64,000 nt of DNA from Verrucomicrobiales bacterium (lineage in GTDB: Bacteria; Verrucomicrobiota; Verrucomicrobiia; Verrucomicrobiales; DEV007): the NCBI GenBank assembly GCA_016795385.1, contig JAEUHI010000015.1, positions 1 through 64,000 of the forward strand. Direction: 5' to 3'. The translations under genes and the position numbers were made by a program. The notes under the pieces were generated by a model that saw only the letters and a list, made by a program, of their open reading frames with translations, searched no databases and was not told the origin of the DNA. Below, piece by piece: positions 48,835 to 60,381 of the stretch. The stretch's first letter is position 1. Each line of letters begins with the position of its first letter.

Positions 48835-50055
48835 TCACTTCCGTTGAAGGGTGACGACACATTCGAGATGCCGGGTCTGGGGGAAGAGATCAAAGGGCTG
48901 GATGCAGGTGATGGCGTAGTCCTCCTTGAGATACTCGAGATCCCGGATCTGCGTCGCGGGGTCACAGCTCACGTAGACGATGCGGCGGGGTCCGAATGCG
49001 ACGAGCTGGGCGAGGAACTCGGGACTACTCCCTTTTCGCGGAGGATCGATGACCACGGCGGTGCGTGACGGCGGATAGGTGACCTTGGCGAAGAGGTCGG
49101 AAGCGTCCCCCTGGATGAAGCGGCAGTTTGCAATGCCATTGCGATCGGCATTGCGTTTTGCCCAGTCGACGGACGACTCGCTGATCTCGATACCGACGGC
49201 TTCGGTGAAAGAAGAAGCGGCGGTGAGACAAAAAAGTCCGGACCCGCAATAGGCGTCGACGAGATGGGTGACACTGCCGTCGCCGAGGGCCTCCTGGCGG
49301 ACGTGTCCGGTAAAGGCGGGGAGGATATGGGGATTGTTCTGGAAGAACTCACCGGCGTGGAAGGAGAAGATGATGTCTCCGACTTGCTCTTCGGCCATCT
49401 CGGTCGGATCGGTGCGGACCCTGCCATCGAGGGAATCGCGGAGGAGGAGGGTCGCCCCCTTTTTGTAACTACGCGCGTTCGCGCGCACTTCGCGACGCAC
49501 GTTTTCGAGGGCGCGGTTGATGGAATCCGAGGCGATGGGACAACGGGGGACGTCGAGAACCTGCTGGCGACGCCCTTCGATAAGAAACCCGATCGGCCCG
49601 ATTTTCCCATGCTCGGGCTTCTGGAAATGCGGCGTGATCTTGGACCGGTAGCCGTAGGTGACGGGCGAAGGCACCACCGGAGAAACAGGGAACTCGATCC
49701 CGGCCATGCGCCGGAGGAGTTCCGCCACCTGGCCGCGTTTCCATTCGAGCTGGGCCGGATAGGAGAGATTCTGATATTGGCAGCCGCCGCACTCTCCGAA
49801 CAACTTGCAGGCCGGCTCGACACGGTCGGCGCTGGGGCGCAGCACCTCGACGAGATCAGCCTCGGAAAAATTGGCGCTGTTGCGGAAGACGCGGGCCTTC
49901 ACGAGCTCGCCGGGAAGCGCGTGGGAAACAAAAACGACCCAGTCCTGATATCGACCCACGCCTTTTCCAAGGTTCGTTAGCGAGTCGATTTCGAGTTCGA
50001 GCTCCTGGTGATACTCGAAGGGCACGGGATGGAATCGGTGGGGAATTCTGGACAT
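48835..50055 (-). CDS. TrmA/RlmD-type 5-methyluridine RNA methyltransferase
   Basis: This 406-aa RNA (uracil-5-)-methyltransferase has an N-terminal TRAM-like beta-barrel (ELEIDSLTNLGKGVGRYQDWVVFVSHALPGELVKARV). The Fe-S cysteines are in CKLFGECGGCQYQNL (about residues 83-96). The SAM motif is DAYCGSGLF (about 264-272), then VVIDPPRKGSS (about 333-343), and the nucleophile motif YVSCDP (about 363-368). The 23S or tRNA target is not assignable by eye. ATG 50055 is used; an upstream ORF extension (to 50190) is not supported. Divergent from glgB. Confidence 0.88.
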   Translation of the reverse strand: MSRIPHRFHPVPFEYHQELELEIDSLTNLGKGVGRYQDWVVFVSHALPGELVKARVFRNSANFSEADLVEVLRPSADRVEPACKLFGECGGCQYQNLSYPAQLEWKRGQVAELLRRMAGIEFPVSPVVPSPVTYGYRSKITPHFQKPEHGKIGPIGFLIEGRRQQVLDVPRCPIASDSINRALENVRREVRANARSYKKGATLLLRDSLDGRVRTDPTEMAEEQVGDIIFSFHAGEFFQNNPHILPAFTGHVRQEALGDGSVTHLVDAYCGSGLFCLTAASSFTEAVGIEISESSVDWAKRNADRNGIANCRFIQGDASDLFAKVTYPPSRTAVVIDPPRKGSSPEFLAQLVAFGPRRIVYVSCDPATQIRDLEYLKEDYAITCIQPFDLFPQTRHLECVVTLQRK

Positions 50056-50103
50056 GGCACTGAAGATGCTAAGCCAAGCTAACCGATTCACGGAACCCCG
50101 CTT

Positions 50104-50115
50104 TCGAAATTTCGA
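50104..50115. promoter_or_regulatory. 12-bp perfect palindrome between TrmA-like gene and glgB
   Basis: TCGAAATTTCGA is its own reverse complement. It lies 49 bp before the TrmA-type start and 23 bp before glgB ATG 50138, where an operator could act on both. No protein that binds it is known to me. Confidence 0.25.
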
Positions 50116-50137
50116 TTTGTGACTTAAGCTGATTGTG

Positions 50138-52345
<2,208 letters not shown>

Positions 52346-52358
52346 CGGTCAGGGTGTC

Positions 52359-52394
52359 AAAAAAAAAGAGCGGGAAGGTTTTCCCCTCCCGCTC
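52359..52394 (-). terminator. Hairpin terminator of the glycine-zipper lipoprotein gene
   Basis: GAGCGGGAAGG (52368-52378) pairs with CCTCCCGCTC (52385-52394) with one bulge, and a run of nine A (52359-52367) on the plus strand makes a T-tract for reverse transcripts. It lies 37 bp after the reverse gene stop (52431). It can also act on glgB transcripts only if it is bidirectional, which the weaker downstream side does not show. Confidence 0.75.
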
Positions 52395-52430
52395 CCATCA
52401 CATCTTCAAATCAAGGGAATCCGCGGGGAG

Positions 52431-52742
52431 TCAATATCCCCGATAGCCACCACGATATCCTCCCCGATAACCGGGAGCCGGGGCACCATAACCTCCGCCG
52501 TAGTAGGGTCCGCCGTGGGTGTGGTAATAATGATTCCGGGCGGCGCGGTTTTTGGAGATCTCGGAGCCGGCAATGGCCCCGATGGCCCCACCGACGAGGG
52601 CGCCGGTTTCGTCGCCGATAAGGGCACCGGTACCGGCACCGAGGGCACCACCGATGAGGGCGCCGCGTTCGCCCGGCGTGCAGGAAACCAAGGTCGAGGC
52701 CGCCACGAGAGCAAGGAGACTGAGGATCAGGGAGTGTTTCAT
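52431..52742 (-). CDS. Glycine-zipper lipoprotein
   Basis: This 103-aa protein has a lipobox STLVSC after MKHSLILSLLALVAA. The central region GALIGGALGAGTGALIGDETGALVGGAIGAIAGSEI carries repeated GxxxG zipper motifs. The C-terminus is Tyr/Gly/Arg-rich (ending GYRGGYRGGYRGY). It is like the OsmB/YMGG-Gly-zipper envelope lipoproteins, which insert into or span the outer membrane. A hairpin terminator follows. Confidence 0.85.
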   Translation of the reverse strand: MKHSLILSLLALVAASTLVSCTPGERGALIGGALGAGTGALIGDETGALVGGAIGAIAGSEISKNRAARNHYYHTHGGPYYGGGYGAPAPGYRGGYRGGYRGY

Positions 52743-52847
52743 GGGTTGGAAGATTTTGGCTTTTGGAACTTCAAAAGCCTCTCCATTCAGACGATCTTAG
52801 ACGGCCAGTATTCGAAAAAATTTAGCAAATTTCGAAAAAAACAGAAG

Positions 52848-53813
52848 TCAGGGGCTGGGGGGCTTCAATGCCGACCTTTTCTTCTTCAGCTCCTCCAACT
52901 GCAGATTATAGGCCTCGATCTGATCGTCCAGAGGCCGGAGTTTCTTGAGTAGGTCCGCTCGTGCAAGCTTTACGGTTCCTGTCCGATTCGCGTACTCCAT
53001 CGCGTCCTTTTCGCGCACTAAATTGGATATTTGGAGCTCGACCGAACGGATATCTCGGTCAATGGAGGAAGCTTCGAGTTGGTACTGGTCCCATATTTTC
53101 CTCTGCTCCTCGGTTTTCCTTTTTTTCTCAGCGAATTCGGCATCCGACTTCGCTTTTGCCTCATCCCTTATCTTTTGCTGCTCTTGAATCGCCCTTTCGC
53201 GATCCGCCGCATGCTCAGAGGCGGACTTGATATTGGCCGGCTTTCTAGCTACTACCTCAGTCGGGTTAGGATAAGGTTGGGATTCAGCAGGAGGCACCGC
53301 AATCTGGACTCGAAGCGAATCGGGTAGGACACCAAATGGGATGTTTGAGAAGCCACTGGCGTGGACAACGCTCAAATGAGTCCCTGTCGTTTCCCGCACC
53401 ACCACGGACTTGTAGGAAGTTCCTTCGGTCAAAGTCAGATCCCCCAGGTTGGTTTGCGGAGGGATCGTCTTGGGCTGGAATGCCACCTTGTAAGATTCGA
53501 CCAGCCGGGCTTTCTCGAACATCGAATTCTCAAGGGTTGCAAGCCCCCCGATCAACTCGCGGATCTGAGCGAGCATGTCATCACGGGACTTCATGGATTC
53601 CAGCGATGGCTCGGCACGGACCGTAGCCTCCTCCAAATCTTCCAGTTCGGCCTTCAATTTCGCATCAGCTTTCTCGACCCGCTCCTCCCAAGTAGCGATC
53701 TGTCGATCAAAATATTCCCATCTTTCTTGCAACGCTTTGGTTTCCTGCGAGTCACACGCAGCAAGAAAAAGGGGAAGCAACAACAAGGCCCTGCAACCAA
53801 GACGTCTCTTCAT
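52848..53813 (-). CDS. Coiled-coil lipoprotein (second of a coupled pair)
   Basis: This 321-aa protein has lipobox LFLAAC after MKRRLGCRALLLLPL. N-terminal and C-terminal charged helices (ERWEYFDRQIATWEERVEKADAKL; EHAADRERAIQEQQKIRDEAKAKS; QLEELKKKR) form coiled coils. A central segment TSYKSVVVRETTGTHLSVVHASGFSNIPFGVLPDSLR matches a motif in its partner at 53810. ATG 53813 overlaps the upstream gene by 4 bp. The function is unknown; an envelope scaffold is a guess. Confidence 0.65.
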   Translation of the reverse strand: MKRRLGCRALLLLPLFLAACDSQETKALQERWEYFDRQIATWEERVEKADAKLKAELEDLEEATVRAEPSLESMKSRDDMLAQIRELIGGLATLENSMFEKARLVESYKVAFQPKTIPPQTNLGDLTLTEGTSYKSVVVRETTGTHLSVVHASGFSNIPFGVLPDSLRVQIAVPPAESQPYPNPTEVVARKPANIKSASEHAADRERAIQEQQKIRDEAKAKSDAEFAEKKRKTEEQRKIWDQYQLEASSIDRDIRSVELQISNLVREKDAMEYANRTGTVKLARADLLKKLRPLDDQIEAYNLQLEELKKKRSALKPPSP

Positions 53814-54403
53814 TTCTGCGATCGTTCAATCTGAAGTTTTTGAATGACCAGAGATTCATCCGCGAGTCGTTCACGAATCTCAATGGGCAATTCGGCCAGT
53901 TTTACAACAGTCTCTGCCCCTTGAGTTTGAAAGCGGACTGAATCGTCCGAAACTTCCAAGATCACAGGATCATTCAGAATTTTACCGCCGCCCAGATCAA
54001 TCACCCCCAACGTCGATCCGATCAAAGATGACCTCGTAGCAGTTCTCCAAGCGGTCAGACTGGCATCAATCATCGCAATCGTGGCCTTAACCTCATCTTC
54101 GTACTTTTTGAGATCGTTGTATTCCTTTGTGATCTCGAGCTCCTGTTTTTGCAAACGCTGGAGATTGCGGATTGCCGCCTCCATTTCGGAAACCTCTTCG
54201 GAAACCCTGCGAATCTCCTCGTTTTTGGCTGTCAAGTCACGCTTCAGAGCCTCGAATTCAGCCTGCTTTTGCTCCACCTCATCAGCAAGAGCACGATCTG
54301 CTTCCTTGTCCGTACATGAGACTGTGCTCAAAACGAGGGGCAACGAAGCGAGCAGAGAGAATATTGGAACTTTTGAATCCCTGAAAAGAGTGATCAAAAT
54401 CAT
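53810..54403 (-). CDS. Coiled-coil lipoprotein (first of a coupled pair)
   Basis: This 197-aa protein starts at ATG 54403 with MILITLFRDSKVPIFSLLA and lipobox LSTVSC; longer starts lack a signal. Residues about 35-115 form a long charged coil (EVEQKQAEFEALKRDLTAKNEEIRRV...KEYNDLKKYEDEV). The C-terminal part has DPVILEVSDDSVRFQTQGAETVVKLAELPIEIRERL, the same layout as the VRxxxGxxxxxxxLPxxLR block of the downstream gene. The stop overlaps the next ATG by 4 bp (53810-53813), so translation is coupled. Confidence 0.65.
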   Translation of the reverse strand: MILITLFRDSKVPIFSLLASLPLVLSTVSCTDKEADRALADEVEQKQAEFEALKRDLTAKNEEIRRVSEEVSEMEAAIRNLQRLQKQELEITKEYNDLKKYEDEVKATIAMIDASLTAWRTATRSSLIGSTLGVIDLGGGKILNDPVILEVSDDSVRFQTQGAETVVKLAELPIEIRERLADESLVIQKLQIERSQK

Positions 54404-54489
54404 ACTTTTAGTGAACACGTTTTTAGGATTCACCACGCCTTGTGCCATGTAAAGTTTTTTTGGAAGAAACCCATGGTGCCGGGCTCGGC

Positions 54490-55776
54490 TCACCCAAACA
54501 ATTCGACGAGCGGCTGCCCTTTGTCGGCGAGGGTGAAGGGGCGCATGCTGGGGGAATAGAGCACCTGATCGAGGGGGAGACCGAGGGCGTAGCCGATCGT
54601 GGCATTGAAGTCCTGCACTTTCACAGGCTTCTCAAGGATCTTCGCCCCGCGTTCGTCGGTCTTGCCGTGAATCGTGCCACCTTTCACGCCACCACCGGCG
54701 AGGACGCAGGTGAAGGCCTGGGGATGGTGGTCGCGCCCTTCGTTCGTGTTGATCTCGGGGGTGCGGCCGAACTCGGTTGCCAGCACGATGAGGGTATCAT
54801 CGAGCATCCCGCGGCGCGAAAGATCATCAAGGAGGGTGGAGAAGGCGGCGTCGAGGGTGCCGGCCTGGGTCGGGACGTTGACGAAATTGGAATTGTGCGT
54901 GTCCCATCCGCCCATCGAGACCTCCACGAAACTCACCCCGTGCTCGAGGAGACGGCGGGCGAGGAGGCACCCCTGGCCAAACGGGTTTTTGCCGTAGCGG
55001 GTCTTCAGGGCCTCGGGCTCGCCGGAGAGATCGAAGGCGGCGAGATCCTTGCTGCGCATCAGCTTGATGGCGTCGGCATACATGTCGGTGTACGCGCGGA
55101 CGTTTTTCTGATCGTAACGCTCGACGAAGGGAGCATCGAGCTTTTCGGCGAGGGAACGATGAAAGTTGAAACGTTCCTCGGTCATGCCTCGTGCCATGGC
55201 GCTGTTCTGAAGGCCGCCTTCCGGATCGCGGAGCATGAGGGGGGAGAGGCTCGCTTCGAAGAACCCCGCCCCGGGATGCGACGAATTGTTCCCGATCATG
55301 ACGTTGCCGGGAAGGGAGGGATTGTTGCGGCCGTTGAACTTCAGCAACCACGCCCCCATCGCGGGATGGCGGATGGAGGTGCGGATCTCATAGCTGGTGT
55401 GCATGAAATAATTCCCCTGCTTGTGGGCACCCTGGGTGGAGATCATCGAGTTCACCACGGCGAGCTTGTCCGCATGACGGGCGAGGAGCGGCAGGTTGTC
55501 GGTGAGCTTCAAGTCGTCGACCTTGGTGTCGAGGCGCTTCGTGGGTCCCATCACTTCGGCTTCCATTTTGGGATCGAAGGTATCGAGATGCGACATCCCA
55601 CCCTCCATGTAGAGGTAGATGACGCGCTTCGCGGTGGCGACCTGGCGGGCGGTGGAGGCCCCGGCCCCGGCCGTTCTCCCGAAATCGGGCAGCGAAGCCA
55701 GGGCGCTGACGCCGAGGAAAGACTTCGCGGCGCGGCTGATGAAGTGACGACGGGAAAGGTCGGGATCCAGTTTCAT
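54490..55776 (-). CDS. DUF1501 protein, Tat-exported (copy C)
   Basis: This 428-aa protein has a Tat-like N-terminus (MKLDPDLSRRHFISRAAKSFLG), then VIYLYMEGGMSHLDTFDPKME, HKQGNYFMHTSYEIRTSIRHPAMGAW, EFGRTPEINTNEGRDHHPQAF. It is more divergent than copies A and B. It sits 58 bp downstream of a DUF1549/DUF1553 gene in the same direction, the classical PVC pairing. ATG 55776 gives the signal; an in-frame start at 55785 adds only three residues. Confidence 0.9.
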   Translation of the reverse strand: MKLDPDLSRRHFISRAAKSFLGVSALASLPDFGRTAGAGASTARQVATAKRVIYLYMEGGMSHLDTFDPKMEAEVMGPTKRLDTKVDDLKLTDNLPLLARHADKLAVVNSMISTQGAHKQGNYFMHTSYEIRTSIRHPAMGAWLLKFNGRNNPSLPGNVMIGNNSSHPGAGFFEASLSPLMLRDPEGGLQNSAMARGMTEERFNFHRSLAEKLDAPFVERYDQKNVRAYTDMYADAIKLMRSKDLAAFDLSGEPEALKTRYGKNPFGQGCLLARRLLEHGVSFVEVSMGGWDTHNSNFVNVPTQAGTLDAAFSTLLDDLSRRGMLDDTLIVLATEFGRTPEINTNEGRDHHPQAFTCVLAGGGVKGGTIHGKTDERGAKILEKPVKVQDFNATIGYALGLPLDQVLYSPSMRPFTLADKGQPLVELFG

Positions 55777-55834
55777 GGAGAGCAAAGAGGGTGGGATGGG
55801 CGAGTGAAGAGGGTATGATGCGGCGGGTCGAAGT

Positions 55835-58276
55835 TCACTGGACGAAAAGGAACTGGCGGGTGTTCAGGATCGTCCAGACCATGCCGGTGACGGTGCCCGC
55901 CTCGGGATCCGCGGTCCAGGCCTCGCGGAAGATGGCTTTCTCCTCGTCGGTGGGGAGGCGGCTGAGCATGGTCAGGTAGATGGTGTCGAGGCGATCCTCG
56001 AATTTCTCACCCTTCATGTCCCGCATGAGGACGGAGTAGCGGTTTGTCACGGAACTGAGGGTGGGGCCGTTCAGCATGGCGAGAGCCTGGGTCACGGAAG
56101 CATCGTGGCTGGCGTTGTCGATCAACTCGCGATCGCTCTGACCGAACTCCCGCAGGAAGTGACCGGCGGGAGAGGGCTGATTCAGCTCGGAGGCACGCTT
56201 CATGCGATCGCGGATGATGCGATCGAAATTGCGGAATGAGCTCTTCTCTTCTTTTGATTTCACCTTCCACGCTGCGTGGTCCGCGGCGCGCTGCGCCTCC
56301 CGCTCCCGCCGGAGGGCCGCTTCGCGCTCGGCGAACATGGCGTTGATGAGTTCTTGGATGATGCCGCTGCGCTCGCTCCCGGCGACGTCGGCCATGCCTT
56401 CCTCGAAGCTGTCGTAGTTCGCGAGGAGAGAGGCGGCGAGCTCGTCCATGAGACGCTCGCCGGCGATGAGAGTGCCCGCATCCTTCAAAGCACCGGCGGA
56501 GTCGTCCCCGGGTTTCGAAGCCTGCTCGACGAGAGGCTTTCCTTGGAACGCGGCTAGCTTGCGCTGCAATCCGTCGCGATAGACGACCTCCTCGATACGC
56601 TGATCGAGTTCATTTTTGATCCCGCGCGCTTCCAGACTGGCCTGCTTGACAAGATCGGGATCGCCCTTCTCCCGGGCTTCGGCGACCTTCTTCTCGGCGG
56701 CCTCGATTTTGACGGAGAGTTCCCCCTGGATCTTCACGACCTCGCGCATGTTCGCGAGGAATTGGGCCGGCTCTTGATCGTAAATGGCCTCGGCGATGAG
56801 TTGGACTTCCGCGAGACGTTTGTCGCCGTAGAGGATCCGGGCCTTGTCCGGCTGGTCGGGATCGGGGACGGTCATCGCCACGAGCGAATCCCAGATCTGT
56901 TCGGCGGTCATGCGCCGGAGAATGGGGCCGGCGAAGTGATAGGGGGCGCCGGGTACGTGCTCCTCGAGAGTCGCTTCCCGCTGATAAGCCTTGGTGCGGT
57001 AGATGACGCGCTGGAAAGCCTGGAGATCGTAATCGAGATCGCGCATGAGTTGCTCGAGGTAGGCCATGAGCGGCGCGTTCGGAGCAACGGAGTTCTCCCG
57101 GAGGTCGTCGACCGGCTCGATGAGGCCGAGGCCGAAGGCGCGTTTCCAAAGACGGTTGGCAATGACCTTCGTGAAACGGGGATTTTCCGGCGAGGTGAGC
57201 CATTCGCCGAAGGCCTCGATGGGATGGCCGCTCTCGCTGAGGACGGCCTCCTGCCCGAAGAGGGTCGAGGGTTTCACGACCGAAAGCGGGTTGGCGTCGT
57301 CATATTGGTAATCCTTCGGCAGGCGCAGGGCGCGATCGGTCGCCACGATGTTGTTGAAGCGGACGGGGAACAGGATCTCGGAAGCGGCTTTGCGCAGATC
57401 GCCATCCTGTCCAGCGTAGGGGTTCGCTCCCTTGGCGGCGGCTTTGGCTTTGGGCTTGCTCTTGCCCTTTCCTTTCCCTTTGCCTTTGCCTTTGCCCTCG
57501 GCGACATCGCTCCCGGAGTCTTCAGCCGCTTTCGCGCGCTCGGCGGCCAGCTCCTCCATGGCGGCCTGCTGCACGGGATGACCGTTGGTGCCGTTCATGC
57601 CGTAGGTGAATGCGGCGAGGTGGTAGTAGTCCATCTGCGTCCATGAGTCGAAGGGATGGTTGTGGCATTGGGCGCAGACGATCTGGGTGCCAAGGAAGAC
57701 CTGGGTGGTGATGGCAAGATTGTCGAGCGGCATGCCGAAATCCCTCAGGTAATATCCGGTCGCCGCATTCTCCCAACTGCTGCCGGAGGCGGTGACGAGT
57801 TCGCGGACAAACTCATCGTAGGGTTTGTTCGCGCGGATCGAGTCTTTGATCCACTTCTCGTAAGCCATCCCGGCACCGACACTCTGTCCGTTGCCCGAAA
57901 TCGAAGTGCGGGACCTGAGGAGGTCGGCGAACCAATTGTACTGATGCGAAACGTACCCGTCGGACCCGATGAGAGCGTCGATGAGGGTGGCGCGTTTGTC
58001 AGGATCCTGCGACTGGAAGAAGGCGACGGTCTCGGCCTTTGTCGGGGTGCGTCCGATGAGGTCGAGGTACGCCCGGCGGACGAAGACTTCATCACTCGCA
58101 TCGGCATTCGGCTCGAGTTTTTCTTTCTTCAAACCCTCGAGGACGAGCGCATCGACCCGCGCGGCGGCCGCGGTGGGATCGATCGGGGTCTTGGAATCCG
58201 GGGCGGCTTCGATGGAAGAGGCGAGTCCGGAGAGCAGAAGCGCCGCAAAGGCGGCGCGGAAAATCGAAGAGATCAT
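55835..58276 (-). CDS. DUF1549/DUF1553 exported protein (paired with DUF1501)
   Basis: This 813-aa protein has signal peptide MISSIFRAAFAALLLSG. DUF1549 (EVFVRRAYLDLIGRTPTKAETVAFF) follows; residues near VCAQCHNHPFDSW give one CxxCH-type motif. A Lys/Gly low-complexity stretch (GKGKGKGKGKSKPKAK) lies in the middle, and a long coiled region precedes DUF1553 (RNFDRIIRDRMKRASELNQPSPAGHFLREFGQSDRELIDNA). It is the usual partner of DUF1501 copy C; role unknown. ATG 58276 is chosen for the signal. Confidence 0.88.
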   Translation of the reverse strand: MISSIFRAAFAALLLSGLASSIEAAPDSKTPIDPTAAAARVDALVLEGLKKEKLEPNADASDEVFVRRAYLDLIGRTPTKAETVAFFQSQDPDKRATLIDALIGSDGYVSHQYNWFADLLRSRTSISGNGQSVGAGMAYEKWIKDSIRANKPYDEFVRELVTASGSSWENAATGYYLRDFGMPLDNLAITTQVFLGTQIVCAQCHNHPFDSWTQMDYYHLAAFTYGMNGTNGHPVQQAAMEELAAERAKAAEDSGSDVAEGKGKGKGKGKGKSKPKAKAAAKGANPYAGQDGDLRKAASEILFPVRFNNIVATDRALRLPKDYQYDDANPLSVVKPSTLFGQEAVLSESGHPIEAFGEWLTSPENPRFTKVIANRLWKRAFGLGLIEPVDDLRENSVAPNAPLMAYLEQLMRDLDYDLQAFQRVIYRTKAYQREATLEEHVPGAPYHFAGPILRRMTAEQIWDSLVAMTVPDPDQPDKARILYGDKRLAEVQLIAEAIYDQEPAQFLANMREVVKIQGELSVKIEAAEKKVAEAREKGDPDLVKQASLEARGIKNELDQRIEEVVYRDGLQRKLAAFQGKPLVEQASKPGDDSAGALKDAGTLIAGERLMDELAASLLANYDSFEEGMADVAGSERSGIIQELINAMFAEREAALRREREAQRAADHAAWKVKSKEEKSSFRNFDRIIRDRMKRASELNQPSPAGHFLREFGQSDRELIDNASHDASVTQALAMLNGPTLSSVTNRYSVLMRDMKGEKFEDRLDTIYLTMLSRLPTDEEKAIFREAWTADPEAGTVTGMVWTILNTRQFLFVQ

Positions 58277-58368
58277 GGCAAAGAACGTTTCCACGTTTTT
58301 AGACCCCGTCCCCTTCACCGGGTTCTTAACGCGATCGCGCCATACCCCTGCCATCGCGGAGGCGGGAC

Positions 58369-59382
58369 CTACTTCCTGAGCTCGGCGAAAATGAGGCGAC
58401 CGGCACTCGTCTGCACCGCCCCGGCAACCACGACATTCTGCAGCGTGCCGATATGTCGTTTCGCATGATTGACGACGATCATGGTGCCGTCGGGGAGGTA
58501 TCCGACCGCCTGGTGATCGTCCCGGCCTTCCTTGACGAGTTCGAGGGCGAGCTCGTCGCCCGGGGACACGATCGGCTTCAGGGCGAGTGAAAGCTCATTC
58601 AGATTCAAGACGGAGATGCCCTTGAGACGGGCGACCTTGCCGAGATTGGCATCGTTGGTGAGAATCCGGGCATCAAGGAGGTCGGCGAGCTGCAGCATCT
58701 TTGCCTCGGAGGTGAGACCGTTCTCGAAGGATTCGTCGCGGATCGTGATATCGATGCCCGCGGTCGACTTCATCGCATTGAGGGTGTCGAGCCCGCGTCG
58801 CCCCCGCCCGCGCTTCAACTCATCGGACGAATCGGCCATCTTTTGCAGCTCATCGAGCACGAATCGTGGCACGACGAGGGCGCCTCCGAGAAAGCCGGCG
58901 GCACAGATGCCGGGGATACGGCCATCGATGATGATGTTGGTATCCAGCAGCGTCGGCAAATCCTGCAGGGAATCCTGACGGAAACGCACGTAGGGGATGA
59001 GCAGGGAGAATTCCTCGCGCTTGCTCCGCAAGGCCAGCATCACGCCGATGAACCCGAATCCCAGAAACACTGCGAGATTGAAAATGCTGCCGGCGAGGGG
59101 GAACTGCTGGGCGAGATCGGTCTCAAAGAATCCGATCCGGGTCACAAGCCAGGCGCAGAGCAGGCCGATGAGGAGTCCGAATGTCCCATGTGAGAACGAT
59201 CGGAAGGTGAGGTGCCGCAACATGATGTCGAACACGATCACCAGCGAGGCGAAGCCCAATCCCAGAATCGAGCCGAACCACCAGATCCCGGCATTCTCTC
59301 CCATCGCCACAAGCGCCCCGATGAACCCCGCGAGAAGGAGGAAAAGCATCCGGATCACATTGAGGAGGGCGTATTGGCTCAT
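58369..59382 (-). CDS. Membrane-anchored PIN-TRAM protein (YacL-like)
   Basis: This 337-aa protein has four N-terminal hydrophobic segments (NVIRMLFLLLAGFIGALV; GSILGLGFASLVIVFDIML; GTFGLLIGLLCAWLVTRIGF; IFNLAVFLGFGFIGVMLAL). A PIN nuclease domain follows, with LLDTNIIIDGRI (about residue 147), ELQKMADSSDELKRGRGRRGLDTLN and ARILTNDANLGKVA. The C-terminus is a TRAM-like domain (PGDELALELVKEGRDDHQAVGYLPDGTMIVV). This is the YacL type, likely a membrane-linked RNase. ATG 59382 is used; longer starts are not hydrophobic. Confidence 0.88.
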   Translation of the reverse strand: MSQYALLNVIRMLFLLLAGFIGALVAMGENAGIWWFGSILGLGFASLVIVFDIMLRHLTFRSFSHGTFGLLIGLLCAWLVTRIGFFETDLAQQFPLAGSIFNLAVFLGFGFIGVMLALRSKREEFSLLIPYVRFRQDSLQDLPTLLDTNIIIDGRIPGICAAGFLGGALVVPRFVLDELQKMADSSDELKRGRGRRGLDTLNAMKSTAGIDITIRDESFENGLTSEAKMLQLADLLDARILTNDANLGKVARLKGISVLNLNELSLALKPIVSPGDELALELVKEGRDDHQAVGYLPDGTMIVVNHAKRHIGTLQNVVVAGAVQTSAGRLIFAELRK

Positions 59383-59477
59383 GAAACAAGTGGGGCGCTC
59401 GGTTCGCCGCTTGGGCGGCAGGGCGCGTGAAGTATATCGGGTATCGCCGGATTTGCGAAGCCGCATTTTTTCCGGGA

Positions 59478-60341
59478 TCACCGCATGGTGCGCCCGGCCA
59501 TCCACTTGCCGCGGCGCATGGTCGAATTCAACGGCAAGCCGGCATTCGCGGCATGGCGCAGCACGGAATCGCTCTGGGCCACGAGGAAGCCGGAAACGAT
59601 GAGGTCCCCGCCCGGAGCGAGATGGGGGGGAAAGAGTGGCAAGAGGACCTCGAGCAAATCGCTGAAAAGATTGGCGGCGATGAGATCGTAGGGTGACTCC
59701 GCGGCGGCCTCCATCAACGCGATGGCATCGCCCTCGATGAACTCGATCCGGTCGGCGACGCCATGACGTTCCGCGTTTTCCCGGGCATAGATCAGGGCCA
59801 TACCGTCGTTTTCCACGGCGACGACGCGGTCGGCGCCGAGCCTGGCAGCCGCGATCGCGAGGATGCCACTGCCGCAGCCGAGGTCAAGAACGCTCCAGGA
59901 GCGACCCCGGCGGGTCTTCGCGATATCGACGAGGAAGCGCAGACAGCCCGCGGTGGTGGGATGGGCACCCGTGCCAAACGCGAGTTGCGGCGGAAAGCTC
60001 AGCACGTGCCGCCCCGGGTGGGTGGAGGCGAGACGACGGATCTCTTCCGGATCCTCCGAGCCGGTCACGATGAGCACGTCCCGCACACGCAGGAGCATGC
60101 CTTCGCCCGATCCCGGTGCCGGTTGCCATTGGAAAGGGGCGAGAGGTTCGATGGCACCCCCGAACCGGGTGAGGAGGTCGTCGGCTTCCCCGCGTGTCAC
60201 GGTGTAGACGGACAGGAGCCAACGCCGCCGTTTTTCCGCCTTCTCCAAAACGTAGGAGATCTCCTCGGCGATCAAGCGGTTCTCCCACTCTTCGAGCCGG
60301 TCTTCTTCGATGAACTTCGACCAGCGATACAACGTCTCCAA
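59478..60341 (-). CDS. prmA: Ribosomal protein L11 methyltransferase
   Basis: This 287-aa SAM enzyme methylates ribosomal protein L11. Motifs: LAFGTGAHPTTAGCLR (about residue 120), LDLGCGSGILAIAAARLGA (about 150-168), VAVENDG, and PYDLIAANLFSDLLEVLLP, the PrmA-specific loop. The start is TTG 60341, preceded 6 nt upstream by GGAGGG (plus 60348-60353), one of very few clear Shine-Dalgarno sequences in this window. No in-frame ATG gives the N-terminal METLYRWSKFIEED. Confidence 0.9.
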   Translation of the reverse strand: METLYRWSKFIEEDRLEEWENRLIAEEISYVLEKAEKRRRWLLSVYTVTRGEADDLLTRFGGAIEPLAPFQWQPAPGSGEGMLLRVRDVLIVTGSEDPEEIRRLASTHPGRHVLSFPPQLAFGTGAHPTTAGCLRFLVDIAKTRRGRSWSVLDLGCGSGILAIAAARLGADRVVAVENDGMALIYARENAERHGVADRIEFIEGDAIALMEAAAESPYDLIAANLFSDLLEVLLPLFPPHLAPGGDLIVSGFLVAQSDSVLRHAANAGLPLNSTMRRGKWMAGRTMR

Positions 60342-60347
60342 GGCAGA

Positions 60348-60353
60348 CCCTCC
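60348..60353 (-). promoter_or_regulatory. prmA: Shine-Dalgarno site fixing the TTG start of prmA
   Basis: GGAGGG on the reverse strand (plus CCCTCC) lies 6 nt from TTG 60341. It decides this start, as the ORF has no ATG at the family N-terminus. Confidence 0.7.
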
Positions 60354-60381
60354 GCAAAACCTTGTGATGAAAAGAGAAACT

